A stretch of DNA of 64,000 nucleotides from Conchocele bisecta (lineage: Eukaryota > Mollusca > Bivalvia > Lucinida > Thyasiridae): the NCBI GenBank assembly GCA_029237695.1, contig CM055271.1:78627488-78691487 (forward strand), written 5' to 3'. The position numbers and the translations under genes were made by a program. Of the stretch, positions 12,001 to 27,000 are shown piece after piece. A model generated the notes under the pieces. It saw nothing but the letters and a program-made list of their open reading frames with translations. It searched no databases and was not told the DNA's origin. Position 1 is the first letter of the stretch. Every line of letters begins with the position of its first letter.

Positions 12001-15000
12001 ATTGCACATCAACAAATAAATACAGAGAATAAATAGTAATGTCTGTTAACATTTTAAGGAAACACGGTTATTGCCCCTGATATCCGTGTGGAAATTTACG
12101 TCCGCTATGAAATGTATAATAATGCCAATCAATACGTGGGGTAATGGTGAATGAATATTTATTTTGCCAGAATGTCTCAGATGATGTAAGATATAAAGAA
12201 CATTTGATGCCTACTGAGTGGAATGTACTTTGAAGTATTCATAGGGCCTGCTATATACATGCATCTATGATGTATTGCATACAATGGGCGCTCGCAGTGT
12301 ATTAACACGGCGTAATAATTCCAGCACAAAAATATTTACACAATTCCCTAACATTTGATTGGCCCGTAGCAAGTCTCTGTCCAAAATTTATATCCGAGTA
12401 AACTCCCACGCCGAACTACTTTCCGTAACCGTGAGGCGCAGTTAAACTAATTCTTAAGAAAACGGAAAATAAACACATTTTCTTGATGAATTTATTTCAA
12501 ATGCTGGAATTATAAGGAATGAATGGCATTTTTGTTGAATTTATCGGGGGTATAAACTTGGAAAAGTCGCGGGAATACTGGACGAAGGCCGGAAGATAAA
12601 TTCCACAAAAAGGCCATTCATTCCTATAATAAAAACCACAATACACTAGTGTAATAAATATGCAAATTATACAGAAAACATGTTTGGTTACTAGGACAGT
12701 TTCAATGTACATGTATAATTATCTGCTTAAGTAATAAATATATTCTCTAACATTTGTGACGATTTAATATCATGATATTTATTTTAAACTCGTTTACTAA
12801 TTTCATAAGAAACTCGGCATAGCTTCGTTTCTTATGAAATCAGTAAACACAATTAATAAATATCATATTAAAATCATCACTCATGTAAGATCCTTTAATC
12901 CTTTCAACTTCACAGGCCTGTATTGTGGGATTGACAGTGTAGATCCAGATGAGCCGGCTCACTGTTTGCATGTGAACACACCCATTTCATAAATGGATTA
13001 GTCTGAAAACCATTTTATGACGATTGGATTGGTTGCAAACTTAACATATCAAAATCCAGTCCGGTTACATAGGGATGAAAGGGTTAATTAACCACCAGTA
13101 GCCTATTTCACCAACATTGCAAAGTATACTTTTCTAGCAAAGTAAACTTTTGAGGGAGTAATCATTATTTTTTCCTAAATGCATTATTTCATATAGAACT
13201 TGCGACTGCATATATTTGATGATTAAAAGTATGCAGAATTATCATACTGAATTTATTACATTATCACAGCCAAAATGGCTGTGATAATGTAATAAATTCA
13301 GTATATTAAAAATTAATAAATTTATCATAAAATTGAAAATTTCTCCCTCAAAGTATACTTTGCTAGAAAAGTATACTTTGCAAGTTTGATTAAATCGGTT
13401 ACAGGTGTTTTGGAGAGATCTCTTCGCCATGGCCAGCAACTGGAGCATGGCCCTGTATGAGCAAGACTGGCTAAGTACGGAGTTTGCCGGATTGGACGCT
13501 CTATTACATAATCTGACGCTAGGATCAACGTGGCTGTCAGAAATGGACGCGGCGGCGACTGAAATGAACATCCATATTCAGTATTGCATGTCAAATCCCC
13601 GTCACGTGATGCAGGCATTGGAACTTCCGGCGGTCACACAGGTACATGGATGAAACTAGCCAAGTCAGTTTGTACCTTATCACATGTGCAATTGTTCATG
13701 AAAACTGTTTACAACACTTATGATATTTTCCGTAAATGACGGCGAAACTTGACTTAATTTTCAGGGCGTATGTGGAAATCGGCTGAGAAAATCTCGTTAT
13801 TTATTGGCAAAATATTATAGCTTTGTAAAATGTTTCATGAAATATCGGCCATCTTCAAAGGTACACACAATCACACGACTTCTTTAAACCTGGAGTCCCA
13901 CATCCCAGGTTCCAATATTGGGTGACATATATTTTCGTCTATTTTATGCCTTGCCTTGTACTTCGTAAACTAGTTAAATCGAAAGCTTTAGACCCGGGGG
14001 TCATATATCATCTCTCCCTTTTTGACTGAGTATTTTCCAATTTTGGCTTTTAACTCGTAAAACTTTCAAACCGTAATAGCTACACACATACAATATGGTA
14101 TGTAGCTTCCTTATGATGAGTAGATGCGCAAAGTTTATTTCAAGTTTTGATTTTACCCCAGGGTCATGGATTGTCTACTTAGAATTTGGCAAAGTTTGCC
14201 TTGTAATTAGTAAAACTTTTAAACCGTAATAGTTGCAGACCTGAAACTTGGTATGTAGCCTTCTTATGACGAGTAGATGCGCAAAGTTCTGTTCGATTGT
14301 GTTTACACACCGGGGTCATGGATCATATCCCCCTTTTAGAAGTGACTTAGAATTTTCCAATTGTGCAACTATTACAACTTGCAAACCGTAATAGCTACAC
14401 ACCTGGCATGATGCATTACATGATGATAGTCGTCATGTCAAACGTAATTGTCTTTCTTGATATCAGGTGCGATAACCGTGTTTCCTTAAAACAACAGAAA
14501 CAACTTTTTATTCTCTCTATTATTTTATTCTCTCTATTGTTTGCTGCGCAATGATCATACCTCATTTGCATATCAAAATAACCAGATACAACCGCGCATC
14601 TCTATCAGTAATTTCAAGATTAAGAAATGATTATATCTGCATAGAGGGCTCTCATAATTGTCAAAACTGGTGCAATAGTTACGCAATTATGCACTTATTT
14701 AATTCCTATAAAAAAATGTGCGTAATAGATGGGATACCAACTTTAACTGGTGGCACTATTTTTTATTTAGTTTTGCTAACTTATTACCTGTTATTTCCCC
14801 AGGCAGGGCCATACCTATTAGTTCTTGTTCACGTATTGATTTGTTAAGGAATTAAATGCAAGGTAGCGTAAGCGACCGCAGTATTTAGTTCCTTAAACAT
14901 CCAATATGTGAATAATAACATACTTATAATTAGCCAGGTTTGTAATAAAGTCTCCATTCTGAGTATTGATTTTCCATTTCCTGTCGAACAGGTAGTCAGT

Positions 15001-18000
15001 CATCGTGCTATATACGTATATTTGCTAACCCTACACGCCATCTCCACATCAACATTGCAAAGTATACTTCTCTAGCAAAGTATACTTTGAGAGAGAAATT
15101 TTCAATTTAAGGATAAATTTATTAATTTTTATTATACTGAATTTATTACATTATCACAGCGATTTTGGCTGTGATAATGTAATAAATTCATTATAATAAT
15201 TCTGAATACGTCAAATATAAGCAGTGGTTAGTTATATATGAAATAATGCATTTTAGGAAAAATAAATTATTACTTCCTCAAAGTATACTTTGCTAGATAA
15301 GTATACTTTGCAATAATTCCAGCACAAAAATATTTACACAATTCCCTAACATTTGATTGGCCCGTAGCAAGTCTCTGTCCAGAATTTATATCCCAGTAAA
15401 CTCCATGCCGAACTACTTTCCATAATATAAATTTTGGACAGAGACTTGCTACGGGCCAATCAAATGTTAGGGAATTGTGTAAATATGTTTGTGCTGGAAT
15501 TATATATGTATATACGACGTATGTTTACAGGCGCGGATACAGAAATAATTGCAGGGGGGGATCTGTAATTAAAATTCGACATAACCGACCTCCGCGAGCA
15601 CGAAATCGTAAAGTAGGGGGGTCTGGGGGTCCTCCCCCAGGAAATTGTTAGATGCCAGATCGCCGCAGATGCGATTTCCTGACACCTAGGCCACGAAAAA
15701 AGTCTTCCAATATTCGATTATTGTAGATTTTCGTTTTTATTTTTTTTTGCCGAGAGCAGCAGGGGGGTGGGGGGGGGGGGGGGGGTCCGGACCCCCTGGA
15801 CCCCCCCCCCCCCCTGTATCCGCGCCTGGTTTATACATTGTGTATGTATCTGTATGCAGATCAGGGCGAGCCATGACTACCACCCCGGGCGTGATAACTG
15901 GAAGATCGGTGTCTCATCACTATTCATCGCCGCCGTGGGCGTGGCCCCCTACAAAGACACGTTCTGGACCACGGAACGACAGCCAGGAAACACGTATGGT
16001 ACAGGCCCTGTTGTAGACATCCATATATATATGGCCAAACCGCCCCAATGACGAAATGTACTCTGAAAATTATGTCAACTTTTGTCCGAAGGTACAAACT
16101 CACATGGCGTGTCTCAATTATGCAAAATGACGCACTGTGCATACTAGTATGTGTGTCTCCTGATCAGTGGGATAGACAGATCGAGCTGTGCATCCGCACA
16201 GTCTGATCAGGATCTACACCGACCAGTGTAGATCCAGCCAGCCTGTTCGTCCACACTGTCGGAGTGTGTTATTTGATCATATTGGTCCGAAGTCCCATAA
16301 GCCCTATTTCGCCAGTCACAGGCACACATGGGACAAGCCATATATATCGCTAACAGGCTACAGGCATGTGATATTCGATGACCCACCGGTCGAAAATCCC
16401 ATAAATCCCCAGTTTCTCCAAGTCACAGTCCGCTAACAAAAGGCTAACAGGCATGTTGAAGAAAATTTAAACAATGTAACAAAACTGAATGGGCCGTTTT
16501 AGTGGAAATTTATCGGGGGCATAAACCTTTGGAAAAAGTCGCGAGCAAATACTGGAACCGAAGGCCGTAAGGCCATCCGTCCCAGTATTCCCGCGACTTT
16601 TCCAAGTTTTATAATCCCCCCGACTAAAATTCCACAAAAAGGCCATTCTTTCCTTAATAATTCCAGCATTTGAAATAAATTCCATCAAGAAAATGTTTCT
16701 TTATTTTTCGTTTTTCCTTAAGAATTAATTTTATTTTTTTTTTATTTTTAACTCGCGGCCACACGGGTTACGAAAAGTAGTTCGGCGTTGGAGTTTACTG
16801 TGATATAAATTTTGGACAGAGACTTGCTACGAGCCAATCAAATGTTAGGGAATTGTGTAAATATTTTTGTGCTGAAATTATTCGATGATACCGGTCGAAA
16901 ATCCCATAATCCCAATTTCTGCAGTCACAGTCAAAAGTACGGAGCCTCGCAGGGGACATGGATTTTTTTAATTAATTCGTTCCCACAAAATAATAATTCG
17001 TTCCCTCAATTTAACACTTCGTTCCCTGGAATAACAATAGCATAGCACGCAACTATGGCTCAGAATGATCAAACACCCGGGGCCCGTTTCACTAAACTTC
17101 CTACGACTAAAATGTTCGTAAGTGCAAAATTATGATAGTCTGTAAATTTCACATTAACACTGTTTTCTTGTAAGTAATTGTTGGATTTACATTTATTGAG
17201 CATAGGATGCATATGCAGCCTATGCTCAATAAATGTAAATCCATCAATTCAAATTTGCAGACGATTCTAAATTTGCGCTTACGAACATTTTAGTCGTAAG
17301 AAGTTTAGTGAAACGGCCCCCAGTAGTCTATTTCACCAACATTGCAAAATATACTTATCTAGCAAAGTATACTTTGAGTAATCATTTATTTTTCCCGAAA
17401 TGCTTTATTTCATATAGAACTAACGACTGCATATATTTGATGATTGAAAGTATGCAGAATTATTATACCGAATTTATTACATTATCACAGCCAAAGTGGC
17501 TGTGATAATGTAATAAATTCAATATAATACAAATTAATAAATGTATCCTTAAATTGAAAATTTCTCCCTCAAAGTGTACTTAGCAAGAAAAGCATAAGGT
17601 GAAATAGGCTACTGATTTACAGTGAAACCTCCCTAAACCGGACACCCTGGGAACCTCCCATGGTGTCCGGTTTAGAGAGGTTTCACTGTACACTGATAGA
17701 CGATGATGGTCAGTTTTTAGTGGATGTGATGGTGTGTACAAGATACAAGATACCATATTTTATTTCCAATGATGGTCCACAACAGAAAATAATTTCATAC
17801 CGGGGAATGGTAGCATTAGTGAGCCACGTTAAAAGTACATGCCCACTCAGTAGGCACAAACTGTTCTTTATACCAGAGGAATCATCTGAGACAATTTCTG
17901 GCAAAATAAAAACTCATTCACCATTACCCAACGTATTGATTGGCATTCTTATACATATTATCTGACGTAAATTTCCACACATAACCGTGTTTCCATAAAA

Positions 18001-21000
18001 TGTTAACGGACATTGCTATTTATTATATTATTTTTTCAGGTGACGCATTTAATTAGTATAAATAATTAAAAATACCATGCCTTATTTGCATATGAAAATA
18101 GCCTGATATCACCGCGAGTCACTATCAGTAAAATAAATATTACTAAATGATTATATCTGTATAGTGGGCAGAACTGTTGGAATAGTGACAGACTTATGCA
18201 ATTATTTAATTCCTATAAAGAACATGTTGTGCCTACTGAGTGGGCATGTACCTTTAATGTGAAAGCAAATTTATAAAAAATATTCGTACGAACATTTATA
18301 TTGTACTATTTGATCACACCGTTCACATAATATTCATTTCTCCAGGCACAGCCACAAATGAGGCAAGCCATATACAGTAGAACGAATACAGTATATATAT
18401 TTTTATTTTCACACAAAAACATGTACAAACAAGACATATTACATTCCATTCCATATTTCTAAATTACTGAGTAAATATGTATGACACATGTATGACACAT
18501 GTATGACACATGTATGACAACAATGTTAATGACCATGTTACACTGGATGACACATATAAACATGTATGACACATGTATGACACATGTATGACACATGTAT
18601 GACATTTGACACATGTATGACACATGTATGACACATGTATGACACATGTATGACACATGTATGACACATGTATGACACATGTATGACACATGTATGACAC
18701 ATGTATGACACTGTATGACACTGTATGACACATGTATGACACTTGTATGAACAAGTATGAACACATGTATACACATGTATGACACATGTAGACACTGTAT
18801 GACAAAACATGTATGACACTGTTATGACATGTATGACACATGTAGACACATGTATGACACATGTATGACACATGTATGACACATGTATGACACATGTATG
18901 ACACATGTATGACACATGTATGACACATGTATGACACATGTATGACACATGTATGACACATGTATGACACATGTATGACACATGTATGACACATGTGACA
19001 CATGTATACACATGTGACATGTGACACATGTATGACACATGTATGACACATGTATACAATGTATGACACATGTTATGAAAGTATGACACTGTATGACACA
19101 TGTATGACACATGTATGACACATGTATGACACATGTGACATGTATGACACATGTAATGACACATTGTATGGACACAAGTATGACACATGTGTGACACATG
19201 TATGACACATGTATGACACATGTATGACACATGTATGACACATGTATGACACATGTATGACACATGTATGACATGTATTTACGGGTTTGTATATGTATAT
19301 GCTTGGATTTTTTATAAAGAAAAGAAAAACATACAAAAAAATAAGTATCAATTAATAATAGAGAGAAAAACAAATAGAGGAAGTAAAAAACAACATAGAA
19401 ACGAATAGCAGTTTAATTAGATAAGTACGTAAGTACAAAAGTACGAGCAGCATGATCATATGTTTGCATTAATTGTATTGGATTAAATATTTGAAGGGAA
19501 AGAATGCTAGAAGAAATAAGTTAATATAACCATTCCATTTTCAATTGTGTATTTCGCTATTTATCCAGTCACAGCCACAGTTATTATTTCAGGGGCCAGC
19601 GAGCCAAATTGGGAACTGAACACGGCTGTATCTGTACACAGCACGGGACCCGTGGGCCCCGGGGATAGGATTGGTTACACAAACTCCACCGTGTTGAAAA
19701 AGTTAGTCGCGTGAAGTAACTCTGTAAAACTCCCGTACGGGAGTCTTACAGAGTTACTGCCCGCACCTATGAAGAATCTAGCCACATCAACATGATCAAT
19801 GTGCTCTTTTGATGCGAACAGGTGAACTCGTTTTCAGTTTTCGCCACATTTATCATAAAATAGAATGGTGTTTCCCTAAAACTACCGTTAATATTAACTT
19901 ATGTTATGTTTTTCATTCTGCTAGTCAATATGATTTATTAAAGCAAACAATTCATTAAGTTTTAAAGTGTTGCCACATTTCGCAGAAAATATCACACTTT
20001 CTGTAAATGATAATCGTGCACATCTTCTTCGGTACAAACTCACATAACTTGTTTCATATTAAAGGTCATATGAACAGCTGTCTTTCATTTTTGTAAATAA
20101 TACAATTTGATAATATGAAATAAATGCTGAAAACCGCATGTACTGAAAATAACAATATTAAAGATGTCACAAGATTTGAACATTTTAAATAGCTGAAATA
20201 TGCGTGTTCCACTATGAGGTCATAGATGAACAATTAGTTATTATATTTATTTATATTAAGACTAAGTGAATTTTTTTTTTTTTTTTTACTGCATGAATTT
20301 GATAATGTATGATGAAAGAAAATGAAACATGTAACAAAATATATTTTAATTAAAACTTTTTGATTGGGATTTACAAAATTTGTTGGTAAAAAATTGCATA
20401 AATTTGCATGAAATGTACAGTTATGAAAACTTGCATAACTTTTGATCGAATTATAATTTTGCATTGGATTTTCTGCATGTCGTTTGTATTGACATTATCT
20501 ACCAGTTTACAAACTATATTTTAAACTTTATCTTTTATATTCATATGACCTTTAAGAACGGGAATTGGATCGGTATCCTCACATACTAGCAGTGTTTGCA
20601 AACCGAGTAGATCCAGATGAGCCGTCTCATCAGGATCTGCACGGATTGCAAGTAATTTTCTCCCTTTTTTTCTGAAAAATAAATACCCTTTTTTTATAAA
20701 TGAACTATTTATTTTTGTGACGATGGATCGGAGCATTAATTGGAAATCACAGACCATTGATGTTCCACGGTTTGCTGCCGACGAACGTTTTGCTATTAAA
20801 CACATTAAACCTGAAAAATATTTAAATGTATGTACTCTTTTATCAATAACAAAAAAGTCACCCTCCCCAAATTTGTTTCTTTTATGAAATTCCATCAAAT
20901 ATTTATTTTATGGAGAAAAAACGATTTACCTATGGGAATTTAACATGGGGACTAAAAATATTTTTTTTATCTGTGGACCAATTTTCAAAATCTAACTTTT

Positions 21001-24000
21001 GTTTTTTAAATTACATCATTTCCAAGCTATATAACTAGGAAATTTGGAGTCAATTTCTAAAATATTTAATTTTTTCACTCCTCCACCAGGTCCTCCACCT
21101 CCTTTTCCCGCATGTTAAATTCCCGTAGGTATTTTTTCGCAATAAAATCAATATTTGATGGAATTGTATCAGGTGTGGAGGGTGACCTTTTTGTGGAGGG
21201 TGACCTTTTTGTTATTGATATCGTTATTTAAATATTTTCTGTAGGGTTGAAAGCTTTACATATAGTTCACAGTGTGCTGTACAGACATGCTATACCGTTT
21301 TCTTTTTTAAAAAAAGGTGCTGCAATGCTGAAGGATTGATATTGAAGCCAGAGCACCCAGCACGTGCAATTGATGCCCAAATCCTAAAGGCAAGTTTATA
21401 CTGTTATGCCAGTATATCTATGGTGCATGCAAATGCATTGGTGAGGATCGGACAAAATCGGGCTTGGTCCATGTCCATGTTGACCGCACCGATGACCGGT
21501 CGCTTCCGATAATGACTCATCCCTCTTTTTAATACACCGTGTTAACCCTTTGAACCCAAAAGCCCGCTGTAGCGGTTTATTTGAACATACTTTAACAGTG
21601 CACATCCAGATGAGCCGGTTCGTAACGAGCCATTTCATCAGGATCTGCACGTTTTGAAAGTAATTTTCATATTTGTTGATAACAAAAAATATCCCATTTT
21701 CGTAAATGGACTAAGCTGAAAATCATTTTGTGACGGTTGGATTGGTTGAAAAATTAACATATCAAAAGCCATTGCAGTTAATTAGGGGTGAAAGGGTTAA
21801 TACAATGCGAGCGCCCATTTTGTGCAATAATGAGCGATATCTCATATGAAAAATATCTTTCGTAAATGACGTCGATAGTTGGCGAATTGTTCATCAAAAT
21901 TGCAAAGTATACTTCTCTAGCAAAGTATACTTTGAGGGAGTAATCATTTACTTTTCCTGAAATGCATTATTTCATATAGAACTAACGACTACATATATTT
22001 GATGATTAAAAGTATGCAGAATTATTATACTGAATTTATTACATTATCACAGCCAAAATGGCTGTGATAATGTAATAAATTCAGTATAATAAAAATTTAA
22101 TTTATCCTAAACTTGAAAATTTCTCCCTCAAAGTATACTTTGCTAGACAAGTATACTTTGCAATGTTGGTGAAATAGGCTACAGAACGAACGCGGAATAG
22201 AATACCACATTTGCTGTGATAATTTTGTCAACTTTCGACGTCATTTACAGAAAATATCACAGTTGCTGTACATATATTTCATCGCTCATGCAGGTACAAA
22301 AGCAAGTGTCTCATTTGGAAATGTGGGTGAAAACCTTAGGCCAAGCGTTAATACTGATAAAACGTCTATTTGAACGATTTATCTGTTGCAGAGTTCATAG
22401 ACACGGAGCCTCGCAGGGGACGTATAATTCTTTTTTTATTATTATTTATTAATTCGTTCCCATGAAATAACAATTCGTTCCCTCAATTTAACAATTCGTT
22501 CCCAAGAATTAACAATTCGTTCCCTCAATTTAACAATTCGTTCCCACGAAATAACAATTCGTTCCCACGGGAACGAATTGTTAACTCGAGGGAACGAATT
22601 GTTATATCGTGGGAACAAATTGTTAATTCGAGGGAACGAATTGTTATATCGTGGGAACGAATTGTCATTTCGTGGGAACGAATTGTTAATTCGAGGGAAC
22701 GAATTGTTAACTTCAGGGAACGAATTGTTATTTCGTGGGAACGAATTAAGAAAACAATATCCATATCCCCCGCGGGGCTCCGTACATAGAAACGACATGC
22801 ACATGTAATCTAACCCGAAGTCGCCCTGCGTTACAAACATAAAATTCGGGTTACCTGAAAGTGTAACAACCCATATATCTAGTCCATAGATACGGAGCCC
22901 CGCAGGGGACATTAATTTTGTTTGTATTAATTCGCTCACACGAAATAACAATGCGTTCTCTCAATTTAACAATTCGTTCAATCGAATTGACATTGCGTTC
23001 CCTCAATTTAACAATTCGTTCCCTCGAATTAACATTTTGTTCCCACGATATAAAAATTCGTTCCCACTACGTACTTTGTTTTCACTCGTTGCATACGCGG
23101 AAGCCGACGCACACTCATGTATTATTTCCTGCTCTTCAAAAATTTACGAGGGAATATCATCTATTTCTGGGGCCCGTTTTACTAAACTTCATACGACTAC
23201 AATGTTCGTAAGCGGAAATTTAGAATCGTCTGGAAATTCCAAGTGATGGATTTACATTTATTGAGCATAGGCTGCATATGCAGCCTATGTTCAATAAATG
23301 TAAATCCAATAATTGTTTACAAGAAAACATTGTTAATATGAAATTTACAGACTATCATAATTTTGCACTTACGAACATTTTAGTCGTATGAAGTTTAGTG
23401 AAACGGCCCCCTGCTCTGCAAGCGGCGCACATGCGATTGCAAGAATTATACAGTGTGTCCTCTCTAACCCAGACAACACGAACCATATGTGATCATAATT
23501 TCGATTTGTTTCTTGGTCATTTTTCTCAGGTGATATTGCCGGTTCGTGATCGCATAGCACACAAGTATGGCTCAGAATGATCAAACGCATGATTTACAGT
23601 GAAACCGCGCTAAACCGGACACCATGGGGACCTCCCAGGGTGTCCTGTCCGGTATAGCGAGGTTTCACTGTAGAGTATTATATCTGTTTCAGGTTCCGCA
23701 GCGTGCGATATTGCGCGACTGTAGGATAAACCTTTGTTACTACATACATGTACGGACATCACTCGCAATGTAATTGCGACTCAAGAATCTACGTTAAATA
23801 AACAAATTAACCCTTACACCGCTATCTTATTTTTTTTGTCATCTGCTCTTTATTTTATATTTTCCATTTTTATCATCAAAAAATGCTTTGACAGCACTTT
23901 AAAATAATTTACAACGTGCTTTGACAGCACTTCAGAATCATTTCCATTGGAAATGATTCTGAAGTGCTGTCAAACCATGTTTTTATTGAGAAATAAGGCA

Positions 24001-27000
24001 AGATATAAAAGCAACAGCAGACGACAATTGTTGTGAGTAGCGGTCTAAGGGTTAATATTGATTTGTAACGAACTATTGTACTGTGTTAACAGAGCGCATT
24101 CCCCGGTATGGACGGACCGGACGGTGAGGTGTGGATGTCGTACACGGATATATCCGGACTGAGGTTCGCCACCATTCTGGCTCTGGACCTCAACGGAACG
24201 TCCTACACTATCTACCCGCAGGACACGGGACTGTTTGATAACGTAAGCCAAAGAGGAACGCCTCAAAACCGGACACCAAGAAAACACATGTGGTCGTATT
24301 TTTGATGAGTGTCTTGGTCATTTATCTCGGATGATAATGTCTGTTCATGATCGCATAGCACACAACTATGGCTCAGAATGATAAAATGCCTGATCAAAAC
24401 ACGACATCACATACGTTCAAGCAATTAAGTTCACGACGCGGTATACATATAAACTTACTATATACATGGATGGTGCCTTCGAATATAAAATACATTCAAC
24501 GACACTAACCATGTATTTACGAATATACATTGGAACCTTTCCAAACCGGACACCCTGGGAGGTCCCCAGGGTGTCCGGCTTAGAGAGGTTTCACGGTAAG
24601 TCATTCGTGACCGCTGGCTAAACAGGGTTCCCCGTCCTCCAAATCACATGCCGTGTCTCGTATGCAATAATTACAGTGGAATTCCATTCAACCGAACGCC
24701 CTGAGGATCTCACAGGGTGTCCGGCTTGGAGAGGTTACACTGCATACAACTGATGTGTACACAGGCTACTGACGGCAACATGTTCGTGGTGCCATACGAT
24801 GAGCCTTTAGGCTGGGGTGGTTGGACCACATTTGGCGGACTCCAGTTAGACGGAAGTACCAGACCGTCGAAGATTGCCGTTTACCACGTGTCCATGGCGT
24901 TACCAAACATGTACGTTGGATTTCTACATGGTTGATCAAATTGAATGTACAGTGAAACCTCTCTAAACCGGCGACCACGTGGATCTCAGTTTGTTTATTA
25001 ATTTGGATGGGTCTCTCTGTAAGTTCTTTCATTCTCGTGTCTGTTCATGATTGAAAATGACGAAATTTATTCGTCGAATGCTAATTACAGTGGTGTCCGG
25101 TTTAGAGTCGTTCCACTGTATGTACGTTATATTTACATTGTCTCTGCGTTTTACATGTTAAATCCATATTCCGTCAATTGCGTCTATTAAGTTTATTATA
25201 GGAATGAATGGCCTTTTTGTGGAATTTATCGGGGTATAAACTTGGAAAAGTGGCGGGAATACTGGACGAAGCGATAAAAAATAACAATTTTCAAAAAAAA
25301 ATCAAGAAAAAACTATTTTTTTTTATTTTTTTTTTATTTTTTTTTCGAAAATTGTAATTTTTTTAAGGCCTCGTCCAGTATTCCCGCGACTTTTCCAAGT
25401 TTATATCCCCGATAAATTCAACAAAAAGACCATTCATTCCTTATAATTCCAGCATTTGAAATAAATTCATCAAGAAAATGTGTTTATTTTCCGGTTTTCT
25501 TAAGAATTAATTTTTTTTAACTGCGCCTCACGGTTACGGAAAGTAGTTCGGCGTGAGAGTTTACTGGGATATAAATTTTGGACAGAGACTTGCTACGGGC
25601 CAATCAAATGTTTGGGAATTGTGTAAATATTTTTGTGCTGGAATTATATACACATATGAGACACGGGTGCTTCTAGCGTGTCTTGGATGGTCAATTATAG
25701 TTGATATATACAGTTTACGCTCGTTTCCTCAAAGTACATGTTTTCCTATATCATGAAAATCCTAACTTTCATTAGCTCAATTTTTCGCTAACTCGAAGTA
25801 TTTTCCTCAGTCCCGTGGACTTTTTAGTTTCGGCCTGTAACTCTGTGACCATCCCGTGCGGTACAGAGTCACAGAGTTACAACTGCAACTACTGGATTTT
25901 GAGCAAACGAGTGCAGACTGTACATGAAACCACAGGTTGAAGCAACATACACATGTACCAAGGCCTATACATATATTAATATACCTACAAGTATCAATAA
26001 GGGGGAAAAAAGGCAAGTGAAACCTGTTTTACTCCCTATTATAACTTTTGACGCAATACTGGATTGTGTTGTGTTGTATTGTGTTCTAACAGGGAGTAAA
26101 CATTGTATTGTATTGTGTTCTAACAGGGAGTAAACATTTTTATTTTCAACTGATTTTTTCCCATTTATTGATACTTTTACGTATATTTAATGCATGTATA
26201 GACCTTGTTATGTTGCTTCAACCTGTGATATGACACACCATGCGATTTTGTACTTTCGGAAATCTGCGTATTTTCATCAAATACGTTTACAAAATTTACA
26301 ATATTTTCCGTAAATTGCGTCAAATGTTGACAAACTATTCAGAATACATGCGGAATTATAGAAAATGTTGTCAAGTTTTGACTTTATTTATGAAAAATAT
26401 TGTAAATTTAACGTATTTAATGAAGTTACTCAGATGTCCGAAGGTACAAAATCGCATGGCGTGTCTGTGATAATGTTGATTTGGTTGGTTTTACTGCACG
26501 CATTTACTCTCCAAGAAATTGTCAATAACCGCGCGCTATTGACCGGCAACGTCACTGCTCCGTAAATTACGATAAACGGACGTAAAACAAGAGGATTCTA
26601 TGTTAACGTCATATAGAGAATACCAGTAGCCTATTTCACGAACCTCCGTTAGTCGGCTAAACTGTAACGGAGGTTCGTGAAATAGGCTACAGGCTAGTGT
26701 CTTTTGATATCAAGTTTACCAGGCAAGGCCTGGAAACGCATAGGAATTGCGAGGCTCGCCCTTTCCGAGCCTGATAAACTTTATATCAAAATACACTAGC
26801 ATGGTATTCTATTTATCAGGTAACGTTTTTCTTTACTACATAATAAGCAATTATGACGTTGTTTTCGTTGACAAGAACGCTGACTTGTTTCCATGACGTC
26901 ATTCCACTGACGTAATTCGGTAACGTTAGGTTACGCCGTTCGACAAATGAAACGTACGTTTTCAATTTGTTGTAACCCGGATATTCGGATCAGGTCAATG

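Noticed and set aside
12917..12960. Possible exon after CTTCACAG at 12916
   Set aside because: The required frame reaches TGA after five codons, and the sequence belongs to the K/Z repeat blocks.
18459..19373. Reverse-strand frames of up to 241 codons rich in Cys, His, Met and Tyr
   Set aside because: They translate the 11-bp satellite in all three frames. The same 11-residue pattern in each frame is a mathematical result of the period.
24911..24935. Exon 11 as a terminal exon reading on to a TGA at 24933
   Set aside because: GTACGT at 24911 is a good donor, and exon 12 continues the frame and the conserved protein pattern; a minor alternative ending cannot be excluded.
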